DNA of 64,000 nucleotides from Wenyingzhuangia aestuarii (GTDB lineage: Bacteria > Bacteroidota > Bacteroidia > Flavobacteriales > Flavobacteriaceae). The notes under the pieces are model-generated. The model made no database searches, was not told where the DNA came from, and saw only the letters and a list, made by a program, of their open reading frames with translations. The translations under genes were made by a program, and so were the position numbers. Below, piece by piece: positions 33,285 through 43,309 of the stretch. The stretch lies in the NCBI RefSeq assembly GCF_011927765.1, contig NZ_JAATJG010000009.1:62001-126000 (forward strand). The letters run 5' to 3'. The first letter of the stretch is position 1. Each line of letters opens with the position of its first letter.

Positions 33285-36200
33285 ATGCAGCCTATGAAAA
33301 CAAATACCACAGAAATATTACAATTAGCAGAAAAATTAGAAACCAAAGACTCATCTAAAGCAGCAGAGAGCAATCCTTTCTCAGACAGGTTAAAAACCAT
33401 TATAGAAATTCCAGAATCCAAGTATTTTTTAATACAAATGATGGATGTTGCGTTTAGGTCTAAAAACTACAAAAAAGTAGCTGAGCATGTTATTTATTTA
33501 TTAAAAACGCATAAGAACTATCAAGCGCTTTTTACCCCGGTAGAAAACTTATTATTAAAAGCATTTACCGTTACAGGAAAACTAATCCCATCTATTAGTG
33601 TATCCATCATGTTACAAAAAATTCAAGCCACTTCTAGTGATGTTGTCTTTTTTATGAACAGTCAGAAATTTAAAAATCATCTGCAAAAAAGAAAAGAGCA
33701 AAACATAACGCTAAACATCAACTCTATTGGAGAGGCTTTAATTGGAGAAGATGAGGCTCAGAAAAGGATTTTAAGTTATTTGGCTTTATTAAATAGAAAA
33801 GATGTGAATTACATTTCTATTAAAATTTCTACTATTTTTTCTCAAATATCATCTTTAGCGCACGAAGATACGGTAGAAAAACTATCGCATAGATTGGCTA
33901 TGTTTTACGATGAAATTCTTAAAATTCAAAGAGAAACAGGAGTTCAAAAATTTGTAAACCTAGACATGGAGGAATACAAAGATTTAGAAATTACTTACGA
34001 TGTTTTTGTAAAAACATTATCTATTCCAGAATATAAAAACATTAGAGCCGGAATTGTTTTACAAGCCTACATTCCAGAAATGATTCACTATTACCGAAAA
34101 CTACTTTCTTGGGCAACCGAAAGAGTAAGAAATGGAGGTTCTTCCGTAAAAGTAAGATTGGTAAAAGGTGCTAATATGGAAATGGAACTAACCGAATCTT
34201 CTATTGAAGACTGGCCGTTGGCAACCTATAGCACCAAAGCAGAAACTGATGCCAATTACAAAAAAATACTTTCGGAAATGTTAACTCCAGAAGCTGCCAG
34301 AGTAGTAAACATTGGAGTGGCTTCTCACAATGTTTTTGATATTTCTTTTGCTTTAAACTTGGTGCAAGAGCATCAATTAAAAGATTGTGTAGATTTTGAA
34401 ATGTTAGAAGGAATGGCCAATCAGTTGGTGAGTAATTTAGCTGCCGAAAAAGTTCGCTTATTACTCTATACTCCTACCGTAAAAAAAGATCAATACAATG
34501 CGGCTATTGCTTATTTAGTAAGACGATTAGATGAAGGAACTCAACCTGGAAACTTTTTAAAAGAAGGTTATAATTTACAAGTAGGTTCTGAAAAATGGGA
34601 AAGTTTAAAAGATGAGTTTTTAAAATCTATAGAACTTATGGAAACCTTAGAGACCAACCCAAACAGAACGCAAGACAGGAATATTGAAAAACCTGAGTTA
34701 ATGCAAACTTTTCATAACGTTCCTAATACCGATTGGAATTTGCCCCAAAACATTTTATGGGCTCAGCAAATTAAAACCAATTGGCAAACTCCAGAAAACA
34801 TTATAGGAACTACCATTCCTGTTGTTGGAGATGTAGATGACTTACAACGTTATACGGTAAAAATTAGCAATTGGGCAGGAACCCCTCCTTGGGACTATGA
34901 AATGGCCATTAAAGAAGATTATCAAAAAGCCATTGATACTCCTACAGAATGGCAAGAATATGATACAGAAAAAAGAGCGTTTCTTTTAAAGAAAGCTACT
35001 GTAGAAATAGAAAAAAATAGAGCCAACTTAATTGGTGTAGCTGTTGCAGAATTAGGTAAAACGGTTAAAGAAGTAGATGTAGAAGTTTCTGAAGCTATTG
35101 ATTTTGCTAATTTTTACGCTGAAAGTAGTTTAGAAATTGCTCAAGAGTTTGAAACTATAAACACTGGAATCAACCTTGTTTTATCTCCTTGGAATTTCCC
35201 TATTGCCATTCCCGTTGGAGGAGCCTTAGCTTCTTTAGCTGCAGGAAAAAAAGTAGTTTTAAAACCTTCTACCAACGCATCGGCTTGTGCCTATTTAATC
35301 TGTAAGTGTTTATGGGAAGCAGGAATCCCTAAAAACGCACTGTACTTTTTACCTTGTGAAGAAAGTACTTTAGATGATTTTTTAAGTACAGGTAATGTTT
35401 TTGATGCCGTTATTTTAACAGGAGGAACAGAAACAGCTCACTTTTTATTAGAAAGAAATCCGCAGTTAAATTTATATGCAGAAACAGGAGGAAAAAACAG
35501 CACTATTGTAACTAGTTTGGCCGATAAAGAACAAGCTTGTATTAATATTGTACAGTCTGCTTTTGGTAATGCTGGTCAAAAATGTTCTGCCACCTCTTTG
35601 TTAATTTTAACCGAAGATGTTTATGAGGATAAAGAATTTCAGAATTTATTAAAAGATGCTGCATTAAGTAAGGTCTTTGGAAATCCTTGGGATTTTTCTA
35701 CAGAAATTGGCCCTTTAGCCGTTCCTATTTCCGAAAAAATAAAACATGTAATTCAAAACACTCCAGATGATCAATGGTTGGTAAAACCTAGATTAAACGG
35801 AAATCATATGTTATCACCAGGAATTTTATGGAATGTAACTACCGATGATTATTCTTATCAAAATGAATTGTTTGGTCCTATTTTATCTGTATTAAAAGCT
35901 ACCGATTTAAAAGATGCCGTTGCCATTGCTAACAATGTAGCTTACGGATTAACTTCTGGTTTAGAATCTTTGGATGAAAATGAAATTGAATATTGGAATA
36001 CACATATAGAAGCAGGAAATAAATATGTAAATAGATCTACCACAGGGGCTATTGTACAAAGACAACCCTTTGGAGGAATTAAAGCTTCTTGTTTTGGTTT
36101 TGGAATGAAAGCCGGGGGAATTAATTATGTATTACAGTTTACCAACTTAAAATCTAAAACTACCGATTGGAAAGAAGATTATGCAAAATGGTACAATGAA

Positions 36201-36620
36201 TTGTTTAGTAAAAAAATTGATTATGTAAATCTACGTGGTCAGTATAACATTTCTAGCTACATTACTTATAAAGAAATTCTATTGTTATATGATGTACATA
36301 CACCACAAAAACATATAGACAAAATAGAATACATTGCAGAATTTTTAAACATTCCGTTAATTAAAGATACTTGTGGAAATGCATTAAAACATCACCCTAC
36401 CAACAATACTTGTGTAAGAGCTTTAGGGATTTTATCTGATCACTTTTTAATTAGATGTCATCAAAATGCTATTCACGTTTACAACTACGAACCTAGAAAT
36501 AGTGGTCGTTTAGAGTTGTTAAACTATTTAATAGAACAGAGTTATTCTCACAATTATCACAGATATGGTAATTTAATGGGAGTGGATTACAATCCTACTG
36601 ACAAACCTAAAGTATATTAG
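33285..36620 (+). CDS. putA: Bifunctional proline dehydrogenase / L-glutamate gamma-semialdehyde dehydrogenase
   Basis: 1111 residues. The FAD-dependent proline dehydrogenase barrel spans about 80-440 ('VRLVKGANMEMELTES', 'AYLVRRLDEGTQPGNF'). The NAD-dependent aldehyde dehydrogenase spans about 540-960 ('SPWNFPIAIPVGGALASLAAGKK' region, Glu in 'YAETGGKNS', catalytic Cys in 'GNAGQKCSAT'). A C-terminal piece with 'VNLRGQYNISSYI' typical of PutA follows. It oxidises proline to glutamate with channelled intermediate. There is no N-terminal ribbon-helix-helix repressor domain, so it is an enzyme-only PutA. The start could also be the ATG at codon 4. Confidence 0.94.
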   Translation: MQPMKTNTTEILQLAEKLETKDSSKAAESNPFSDRLKTIIEIPESKYFLIQMMDVAFRSKNYKKVAEHVIYLLKTHKNYQALFTPVENLLLKAFTVTGKLIPSISVSIMLQKIQATSSDVVFFMNSQKFKNHLQKRKEQNITLNINSIGEALIGEDEAQKRILSYLALLNRKDVNYISIKISTIFSQISSLAHEDTVEKLSHRLAMFYDEILKIQRETGVQKFVNLDMEEYKDLEITYDVFVKTLSIPEYKNIRAGIVLQAYIPEMIHYYRKLLSWATERVRNGGSSVKVRLVKGANMEMELTESSIEDWPLATYSTKAETDANYKKILSEMLTPEAARVVNIGVASHNVFDISFALNLVQEHQLKDCVDFEMLEGMANQLVSNLAAEKVRLLLYTPTVKKDQYNAAIAYLVRRLDEGTQPGNFLKEGYNLQVGSEKWESLKDEFLKSIELMETLETNPNRTQDRNIEKPELMQTFHNVPNTDWNLPQNILWAQQIKTNWQTPENIIGTTIPVVGDVDDLQRYTVKISNWAGTPPWDYEMAIKEDYQKAIDTPTEWQEYDTEKRAFLLKKATVEIEKNRANLIGVAVAELGKTVKEVDVEVSEAIDFANFYAESSLEIAQEFETINTGINLVLSPWNFPIAIPVGGALASLAAGKKVVLKPSTNASACAYLICKCLWEAGIPKNALYFLPCEESTLDDFLSTGNVFDAVILTGGTETAHFLLERNPQLNLYAETGGKNSTIVTSLADKEQACINIVQSAFGNAGQKCSATSLLILTEDVYEDKEFQNLLKDAALSKVFGNPWDFSTEIGPLAVPISEKIKHVIQNTPDDQWLVKPRLNGNHMLSPGILWNVTTDDYSYQNELFGPILSVLKATDLKDAVAIANNVAYGLTSGLESLDENEIEYWNTHIEAGNKYVNRSTTGAIVQRQPFGGIKASCFGFGMKAGGINYVLQFTNLKSKTTDWKEDYAKWYNELFSKKIDYVNLRGQYNISSYITYKEILLLYDVHTPQKHIDKIEYIAEFLNIPLIKDTCGNALKHHPTNNTCVRALGILSDHFLIRCHQNAIHVYNYEPRNSGRLELLNYLIEQSYSHNYHRYGNLMGVDYNPTDKPKVY

Positions 36621-36633
36621 ATTATATTTGAGT

Positions 36634-37347
36634 ATGAAACTTTGGCTCATCACTCTTTTTTGTTGGTCTTGTTGCATCGGACAAAATCTACTACAAACCA
36701 ATGTAGTAGATTTTGTGGGTGTAGACATTTACGACAACTATTATTACTTACAAAACAACTCACTACACAAAAGCGGAAGTACTAACGATTATCAGAACCT
36801 AAAATATGGAACTCCTGATGGTATAGACATTAGCAATCCGTTACAAATTTTAGTATTTTATAAGTTCTTTAACAAAGTTGTTGCCTTAGACAATCGTTTA
36901 AACTTTATTGCTGCATACAACATACCTATGGGTACCGATTTAATTGCTAGTGCTGGAGAAAATAAAATATGGACGTACAACAACATCCAAAAAGTTTTGA
37001 GTATTTACAATTTAAAAACAGAAAAAACAGAAATTAGCACTATTCCTATTACCAACAAAATTACACAGCTTAAAGGAAACCTTAACAAAGCTATTGTAAA
37101 AACAGAAACTAATGAGTTAGAGACTTATAATTTTGTAGCCAGAAAAACATCTTCTAAAAAACTAAAGCATCAATTACTACCCATATCTATGCATAGTTTG
37201 TATACCTTACAAAACAATGCATTGTATAAAGAAACAACACAAATAATAAGTGTACCAGATTCTATTAATTCTTATGAAGTACAGAATAATGTATTGTATT
37301 ATTTAAAAGATAGCAATATCTACAAAACACCTATTAAACAACCTTAA
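36634..37347 (+). CDS. Exported protein of unknown function, beta-propeller-like
   Basis: 237 residues from the ATG at 36634 (a TTG two codons earlier is possible). The N-terminal hydrophobic signal 'LWLITLFCWSCCIGQ' suggests export. The body has repeated short beta segments of the type 'ALDNRLNFIAAYNIPMG' and 'NKIWTYNNIQKVLSIYNL' that resemble blades of a beta-propeller. No catalytic motif. 13 bases after putA, possibly cotranscribed; convergent with the AsmA-like gene, leaving only 3 bases between stops. Confidence 0.65.
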   Translation: MKLWLITLFCWSCCIGQNLLQTNVVDFVGVDIYDNYYYLQNNSLHKSGSTNDYQNLKYGTPDGIDISNPLQILVFYKFFNKVVALDNRLNFIAAYNIPMGTDLIASAGENKIWTYNNIQKVLSIYNLKTEKTEISTIPITNKITQLKGNLNKAIVKTETNELETYNFVARKTSSKKLKHQLLPISMHSLYTLQNNALYKETTQIISVPDSINSYEVQNNVLYYLKDSNIYKTPIKQP

Positions 37348-37350
37348 GCT

Positions 37351-38841
37351 TTACGAAACAACATCTAAAATACCTGTACGTAAACTTATCCACAAAAAGT
37401 TAAACAACGATTTTGTTTGCACTCTTTCTTCTTTAATAGTTCCTTTCCTAAATTGCTCTGGTTCTTTGCTAGAAGTATTCTTTAAAACTAAATTTCCTAC
37501 AGCATGCAACGTTCTTTTTAAAAGATTGTACTTGTTAATTTGCAATTTTAAATTATCATATTTCATTTTAACATCTCCTGTTGCTAGCGTATTATTTCCG
37601 CTAATAGTAAAATACAAATCATCTATTTCTCCTTTTAATTCCGTATTTAAAATTTTATATAAAAAAGGATTTATATAATCTGTTTTAAAATCTTTTAACA
37701 CTCCTTTACTTGTAAAATTATTGTGAGCCAAATCTGTAAACTCAATAGTTAAAGCAAAAGGAGATTTTTCCATAAACATAGATTCTGCATCTAAACACAA
37801 CTGTTCCCTACCTTTTAAATTAGATACTTTTAAAATTGCGTTTACATCATTAAAAACCAAAGCACCTATTTCATCTCCCTCATCCATTAACATTTCGTAC
37901 ACCACCAACCCTTCTTTAATTTCTATTACAGGAAAATCTATAAGGGTCTTTAACCTCATCAATTTTTCGCTATACAAAGGTTTGTAAATTGTATTATCGG
38001 CCACTCGTTTGTCTCTAAAAAACTTAAGCTCAGGAGCTATAATTTTAACATTACTTGCTGCTAATTTTTGTTGATGATTTACTTCTGTAATGCAAAAATC
38101 CTCTAACTCTATTCGTTTAAAAAACAAATCCAAATGTTCTTTTTCTTCCGTTAACTTTTTAGACAATTCCTTTTTAGAATCTTTTGACTGAATGATTAAG
38201 TCTGTAATGGCTACAGTTCCATTAACAGTCTTTAATTCTTTAAACTTTAACAGTTCTAATTCTGATAAATCCGTATAAAAATCAGCAACATTAAAAGAAC
38301 TATCTCCATACTCAAAAGGGATTTTATTTTTTAGGGTCTGTGCTGTTAACTTAATATCTTTTACTAAAAAACTAATTGTTGCCGAAGTACTTTTGCTTTG
38401 CTGTTTAAAAAACAGGTCTGCATGATCCACCTCAAATTCATCAATTAAAATGGCAGAAAAACCATCCATATTAACTTCTTTTGTAGATGATTTTACATCT
38501 TTTTCCTTAACATATCTAAACACAGGATTGACAATAATTAATTTGCCAAAATGGAGTTGTTCTTTACTGATGAAGTCCATCAAACTAAAACCTTGCAGTT
38601 TTAATAAAGCTACGTTAGCACGGTAACTATTCTCTGCATTATTACTTGCATTTATACTGGTAACCTGTAATTCATTAAACAATAAACTATAATCTAACAA
38701 CTCATAAGTTATTGTAGGTTTTGTCTTTTTTAAAACCTCTGTAACTTTAGCATTAATTAAATAATTAAGTCCCATTTGCACCCCCATAAAAAGCACAAAA
38801 ACACTTAGTAAGATTATTAAAACAGTTTTATTTTTTTTCAT
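37351..38841 (-). CDS. AsmA/DUF748-like membrane-anchored protein
   Basis: 496 residues. One N-terminal membrane helix (about 6-28) precedes a large periplasmic part rich in beta segments: 'LLDYSLLFNELQVTSINA', 'LHFGKLIIVNPVFRYVKE', 'AILIDEFEVDHADLFFKQ', 'LKGEIDDLYFTISGNN'. This pattern is typical of AsmA/DUF748 relatives, which are implicated in envelope lipid transport. The assignment is by pattern, with no strict motif. Single gene; no terminator is apparent in the 3-base gap to its convergent neighbour. Confidence 0.62.
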   Translation of the reverse strand: MKKNKTVLIILLSVFVLFMGVQMGLNYLINAKVTEVLKKTKPTITYELLDYSLLFNELQVTSINASNNAENSYRANVALLKLQGFSLMDFISKEQLHFGKLIIVNPVFRYVKEKDVKSSTKEVNMDGFSAILIDEFEVDHADLFFKQQSKSTSATISFLVKDIKLTAQTLKNKIPFEYGDSSFNVADFYTDLSELELLKFKELKTVNGTVAITDLIIQSKDSKKELSKKLTEEKEHLDLFFKRIELEDFCITEVNHQQKLAASNVKIIAPELKFFRDKRVADNTIYKPLYSEKLMRLKTLIDFPVIEIKEGLVVYEMLMDEGDEIGALVFNDVNAILKVSNLKGREQLCLDAESMFMEKSPFALTIEFTDLAHNNFTSKGVLKDFKTDYINPFLYKILNTELKGEIDDLYFTISGNNTLATGDVKMKYDNLKLQINKYNLLKRTLHAVGNLVLKNTSSKEPEQFRKGTIKEERVQTKSLFNFLWISLRTGILDVVS

Positions 38842-38967
38842 AAGTAGTAATGGGAATGGTTATAATTTAAAATTAACGAATTAAAAAAAGGTATAAGTTA
38901 ATCTGTATCAACTCCACCTAAGAAATCCATCTTTAAAACATATTTTTAGATAGATAATTTATAACAT

Positions 38968-38996
38968 TTGGTATTCCCAAATTTTACCTATTTTTA
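38968..38996 (+). promoter_or_regulatory. Promoter of the deoxynucleoside kinase gene
   Basis: TTG (38968-38970), an 18-base spacer and TATTTTTA (38989-38996, last base off consensus) lie 19 bases before the kinase start. The rest of the 38842-39015 gap shows nothing else. Confidence 0.5.
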
Positions 38997-39015
38997 GGTT
39001 TCAAATTTTGAGACT

Positions 39016-39630
39016 ATGCACATAGCTATTGCGGGTAATATTGGAGCTGGAAAAACTACACTAACGGAACTTTTAGCCAAACACTACAAATGGGATGCAC
39101 ATTTTGAGAGTGTAGAAGACAATCCTTATTTAGATGATTTTTACAACGAAATGGAACGTTGGTCTTTTAACCTGCAAGTATTTTTTCTAAACAACAGATT
39201 TGAGCAAATTCTAAAAATTCAGCAAAGCGGAAAAGACATTATTCAGGATAGAACTATTTATGAAGATGCTAAAATATTTGCTCCCAACTTACATGCTATG
39301 GGATTGCTAACCAATAGAGATTTTCAGAACTATAGCAAGTTATTTGAATTGATGGAAAACTTAGTTACACCACCTGATTTACTAGTCTATTTAAGAGCCG
39401 ATATTAAAACGCTAGTTGGACAAATTCACAAACGTGGTCGTGAATACGAAAGTTCTATTAACATAGATTATTTAAGCAGATTAAACGAACGTTACGAAGC
39501 TTGGATTAGCACTTACGACAAAGGAAAAAAATTAATTATTGATATTGATGATTTGGATTATGTGAGTAATCCTGAAGATTTAGGGAAAATTATTGATCGA
39601 ATTGATGCACAAGTTCACGGTTTATTTTAA
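39016..39630 (+). CDS. Deoxynucleoside kinase
   Basis: 204 residues. P-loop GNIGAGKTT (7-15), the substrate region 'FNLQVFFLNNRFEQI', DRTIYEDAKIFA (the DRS-like motif), and the LID arginines in 'IHKRGREYESSI'. It phosphorylates deoxyribonucleosides for salvage; the base preference (dA/dG or dC) is not evident. Monocistronic, closed by a strong terminator shared with the pyrophosphatase gene. Confidence 0.9.
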   Translation: MHIAIAGNIGAGKTTLTELLAKHYKWDAHFESVEDNPYLDDFYNEMERWSFNLQVFFLNNRFEQILKIQQSGKDIIQDRTIYEDAKIFAPNLHAMGLLTNRDFQNYSKLFELMENLVTPPDLLVYLRADIKTLVGQIHKRGREYESSINIDYLSRLNERYEAWISTYDKGKKLIIDIDDLDYVSNPEDLGKIIDRIDAQVHGLF

Positions 39631-39646
39631 CCTAATTACAACACAT

Positions 39647-39680
39647 AAAAAAACTCAGTCTAATTAGACTGAGTTTTTTT
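39647..39680. terminator. Bidirectional terminator
   Basis: A fully self-complementary 34-base sequence, AAAAAAACTCAGTCTAA and its mirror TTAGACTGAGTTTTTTT. Shared by the deoxynucleoside kinase (plus) and pyrophosphatase (minus). Confidence 0.92.
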
Positions 39681-39731
39681 ATGATATATATATTTCCTAT
39701 CAACTTGACCTTTAAGCAGTATCCGGAAATT

Positions 39732-40646
39732 TTACAACACTGGAATAATTTGTTTTTTACGAGATACTACACCTGGTAGTACTACTAAATCTCCAGTTAC
39801 TGTTGCATTAAATTTAGTTTCAGCAATTGTTTTTACAGCATCATTAGGAACAAATAAAGTAGCTTGTTCTTGTAAAATATCTACTACAAACAATAAAACA
39901 TCGTCTAACTCCTCTTTAGCTTTTACTTCTTCCATACTCGCTAAAATAGAATCTTTTCTATCTAACACAATATTTGGAGCAGTAGTCTCTAATACAGAAA
40001 CACGATATTTAAAACCACTAGCTTCGTATTTTTTACTATCCATTTTGATTAATTCTTCATCAGAAAAAGCAGAAATATCAGATTTTGCTTCAAACATTTT
40101 AGTAGCATATTCATTAATATCTATTTCTAACTTATGTGCTAAGTGTTGAGCCATTGCTTTGTCATCTTCTGTAGTCGTTGGGCTACGGAATTCTAATGTA
40201 TCAGAAATAATACAAGAAAGCATTAATCCTGCAATTTCGTTTGGCAAATCAGAAACCTCATCAACTCCCATCATTAAATACATTACTGATGCTGTAGATG
40301 CTAAAGGTTTTATAGTTATATCTATAGGGCCTGCTGTTTGAATTCCTCCAACCAATTTATGGTGATCAATAATTTGAACAACTCCAGTCTCATTAATATT
40401 CTCAAACAACTCTTCTGGATTGTTAGTATCTACAATAACAACCTCGTCATCCGCTGTTACTGATGTTAAAATTTCAGGAACTTGAAATCCCCAATGTTTT
40501 AACACAAAAAGTGCTTCGGTATTAGGAACTCCTAACACATATGGAGTTGCTTCAATTCCTTGTTGACTTAAATACCAAGCCCAAACAATAGCCGATGCTG
40601 TTGCATCTGTATCTGGAGATCTGTGTCCAAAAATTTTTATTGCCAT
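39732..40646 (-). CDS. ppaC: Manganese-dependent inorganic pyrophosphatase
   Basis: 304 residues, family II (DHH) pyrophosphatase. GHRSPDTDATASAI with metal ligands His8, Asp12 and Asp14, 'VDTNN', the DHH motif in 'IIDHHKLVGG', and the C-terminal substrate motif SRKKQ. It hydrolyses pyrophosphate in the cytoplasm and normally uses Mn2+ or Co2+. Single gene with its own -7 box. Confidence 0.95.
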   Translation of the reverse strand: MAIKIFGHRSPDTDATASAIVWAWYLSQQGIEATPYVLGVPNTEALFVLKHWGFQVPEILTSVTADDEVVIVDTNNPEELFENINETGVVQIIDHHKLVGGIQTAGPIDITIKPLASTASVMYLMMGVDEVSDLPNEIAGLMLSCIISDTLEFRSPTTTEDDKAMAQHLAHKLEIDINEYATKMFEAKSDISAFSDEELIKMDSKKYEASGFKYRVSVLETTAPNIVLDRKDSILASMEEVKAKEELDDVLLFVVDILQEQATLFVPNDAVKTIAETKFNATVTGDLVVLPGVVSRKKQIIPVL

Positions 40647-40693
40647 GATTCTATTTTTATAGTTTTCTATGAAAGTTTCTGTTTTTTAGTGAG

Positions 40694-40701
40694 CAAAAAT
40701 A
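40694..40701 (-). promoter_or_regulatory. -7 element TATTTTTG for the pyrophosphatase gene
   Basis: Minus-strand TATTTTTG, a perfect TAnnTTTG match, lies 48 bases before the ppaC start. No -33 box seen at the usual distance. Confidence 0.4.
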
Positions 40702-40716
40702 CAAATAAATAAAATG

Positions 40717-43236
40717 TTAAAAAGTAAATCCAAAAGAACCTTTAACTCCAAATTTATTAGCCCCTGGTCGGTCTAAATAACTACCTCTCCAAAAGAAATC
40801 TACTCTAAACACTTTAAAAATATTAGCCACCGCAGCATTGTATTCGTAATACACCTCGCTAGGAGCTACATTTTTAGCATTAATTACAACTCCTTGTAAT
40901 GATGGTAATGAATTTAACGCAGGAGCATTCATGACTACATTTTCATCAGAAATACTACCATAAATTCCTTTAATCCCTACAACTTCCCTTAAATTTAATT
41001 TTCTTAGGAAAGGAATTTTACCAAAAATTCGTCCGTTAAAATTATGTTCAAAATGCATAGATGCATAGGTATCTGTTACAAATTCATAATAATTTAACAA
41101 TCCAAAAGTATTTTGAATATTAAAAAAAGATTGATTTCCTGGAACTACATTTAACAATCCTAAAGAAGCCTTTCCATAAGTTTTACCAACCTCTACTGTT
41201 GTGGTAGTTCTACCTAACAATCCTAAATAAAAAGGTTGCTTGTAATACAATTGAATTTTATGATAGTTAAAATCACTACTTAAAAAACCACCCATACCAT
41301 TGGCATAGCTTGCATAAAACACTGGATAATTATCATTAACTTCTTTACGTTCTACACCATTACCAAACAGTTTTCTTCTAGGGGTATATTTAATAGCAAA
41401 CCCAACCTCTGTTTCTCTTGTTTTGTCTTTTACATTTCCAGCATCATCAATATAAGCCATGCTAAAAGCAGTAGAAGCCGACTTTAAGTGTCTGTTTACA
41501 AAACTAATTTCAAAGTTGATATTATCTACAGGCTCTGCACTTAAGAACACATTGGTTAATTGAATGTCTGTTAACAAATTAGAGGCTCCACTAGAAAACA
41601 AACCTGAACTGGCAAAGCTTCGTCCAAGCACATCGTTACTAACGGTTAATCCTGCTCCTGTTTGCTCAACATCATCTCTTCTACCTAATCCAAAAATTAA
41701 TCTTTTTTGTTTATCAAACATGTACTTATAAGAAAGTCCATATTTAAATCTATGATCTTTAAAACCATATGCCGTATACCCTTGCAATCGCCACATGTCA
41801 TTAATTCCAAAATAGGTTCTTCCTCCCACTCTAACTCTAACCCCTTCTACGTCGTTAAAATCAAACGTAGAAAACACAGGACCGTAATCAAAATTGGGAA
41901 ACTCAACGTAACCCGTAGCCAGAATAATTCCTAAATTATAAATTCGCTTAAACTTAGGAACTGTTTTTAGAGTATCTAACATGCTATAAACTCCCTGTTC
42001 GCTTTTATCTAATTTTTCTAATCTGTTCTTTTTCCAATAGTCATCAGTTGCATTGTAAATACTATCTTCAAAAATGTCTGATTTTACTTTGTAAAAACCA
42101 TCATTTCTAGTTTTGTTAAACGTGTAATCATCATAATAAGTAGTTCTTTTACCAAAAACTCCCATGGATGTTTTTTTCTTTCGTAAACTAAAATCGGCCA
42201 GCATATAATCTCTTTCTGGCAGAATGGTAGAATCGTTTAACACTTTAAAATCTTGCTCTAAATAAACTTCTTTTACCCAGTTTAAATTGGCACTTCTAGA
42301 CACTTGCATGTTAATATCTTTAACCGCAAAAGTGGTATCAGCAATCCACATATCTCCTTTAAAAGTTAACTCATTTTTTCTGATAGGGTAGTACACAATA
42401 TTGTAACACCATTTTCCACCAATAGTTGCACTATCAGACAATACATAGTTATAGGTATTTACACCAGCCTTACCTACAGGGCTTGCAAAACTTTTTCCAA
42501 ACAAACGGATGTAATCATCGTATACATTGTAATCAACATACAAATCTTTAATATAAGTAGTTACTCCTGCTCCTGCTCCAATACCCGAGTTTTTATTAGC
42601 AACTAAATCCTCCCTAACTAACTCATCATTCCCTTTATTTTTACCGTAAACATTGTACACAGATTCGTTAATGTAAACAGGTAAAAAGTTTTTACCAGAA
42701 ACACGAGAAGTATCTATTTCTTTAAAAATAAACTCCATTCCTTTAAACACTTTTTGTTGTGTAAAAGAGGAATCTATGTTATTTAAATCGAACTGAATTT
42801 TTTCGTATTTATTGTAGTCAAAAGATTCAAACATTTTAAATCCGTTACTACGTTTTTTTGCCCATACTTTTTCTAACAAAGCAATGGCTGGATTTCCTTT
42901 TTTCTTAACCCTACCTGTATAAATTGTTACCGTTTGTAGTTGACTAGCACTTTCTTCTAAAACAATCTTAAATAGTTGATTTTGTTTTTCTATAGGTAAA
43001 GTAACCTTATCAAAGCCCACAAAACTTGCTTGTAGTTCTTTATAATTTTTAGGAGATGACAAATAAAAATCTCCATCTTCATCTGTAATAGTTCCTTCTG
43101 TTGAATTTTTAAAAATTACACTAGCAAATGGTAACGGGTTTCCATCAACATCTACCACACTACCTTTTACTTTGGTTTGCCCCAAAACAACGGTTGTAAT
43201 TAATATTGTAAAAAGTAAAAGTGTTTGTTTTAGCAT
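40717..43236 (-). CDS. DUF5686 outer-membrane protein with N-terminal carboxypeptidase-regulatory-like domain
   Basis: 839 residues with a signal peptide ending near VVLGQ. Residues about 22-100 form the CarboxypepD_reg-like domain ('KGSVVDVDGNPLPFASVIF', 'GTITDEDGDFYL'), then the large DUF5686 region and a C-terminal barrel ending 'FGVKGSFGFTF' with a terminal Phe. These proteins sit in the outer membrane of Bacteroidota; their role is unknown, though TonB-linked-receptor-like domains suggest transport or surface function. Single gene, in the same direction as and downstream of pdhB, with a terminator between. Confidence 0.85.
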   Translation of the reverse strand: MLKQTLLLFTILITTVVLGQTKVKGSVVDVDGNPLPFASVIFKNSTEGTITDEDGDFYLSSPKNYKELQASFVGFDKVTLPIEKQNQLFKIVLEESASQLQTVTIYTGRVKKKGNPAIALLEKVWAKKRSNGFKMFESFDYNKYEKIQFDLNNIDSSFTQQKVFKGMEFIFKEIDTSRVSGKNFLPVYINESVYNVYGKNKGNDELVREDLVANKNSGIGAGAGVTTYIKDLYVDYNVYDDYIRLFGKSFASPVGKAGVNTYNYVLSDSATIGGKWCYNIVYYPIRKNELTFKGDMWIADTTFAVKDINMQVSRSANLNWVKEVYLEQDFKVLNDSTILPERDYMLADFSLRKKKTSMGVFGKRTTYYDDYTFNKTRNDGFYKVKSDIFEDSIYNATDDYWKKNRLEKLDKSEQGVYSMLDTLKTVPKFKRIYNLGIILATGYVEFPNFDYGPVFSTFDFNDVEGVRVRVGGRTYFGINDMWRLQGYTAYGFKDHRFKYGLSYKYMFDKQKRLIFGLGRRDDVEQTGAGLTVSNDVLGRSFASSGLFSSGASNLLTDIQLTNVFLSAEPVDNINFEISFVNRHLKSASTAFSMAYIDDAGNVKDKTRETEVGFAIKYTPRRKLFGNGVERKEVNDNYPVFYASYANGMGGFLSSDFNYHKIQLYYKQPFYLGLLGRTTTTVEVGKTYGKASLGLLNVVPGNQSFFNIQNTFGLLNYYEFVTDTYASMHFEHNFNGRIFGKIPFLRKLNLREVVGIKGIYGSISDENVVMNAPALNSLPSLQGVVINAKNVAPSEVYYEYNAAVANIFKVFRVDFFWRGSYLDRPGANKFGVKGSFGFTF

Positions 43237-43248
43237 ATTATTGAATAC

Positions 43249-43284
43249 AAAAATTCCTTTCTCAAAAGTAAGAAAGGAATTTTT
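43249..43284 (-). terminator. Terminator of the pyruvate dehydrogenase beta gene
   Basis: AAAAATTCCTTTCT (43249-43262) pairs perfectly with AGAAAGGAATTTTT (43271-43284) around CAAAAGTA. It lies just past the pdhB stop on the minus strand. Confidence 0.9.
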
Positions 43285-43309
43285 AAAATTTTATGTTGTT
43301 TAGCAGTAT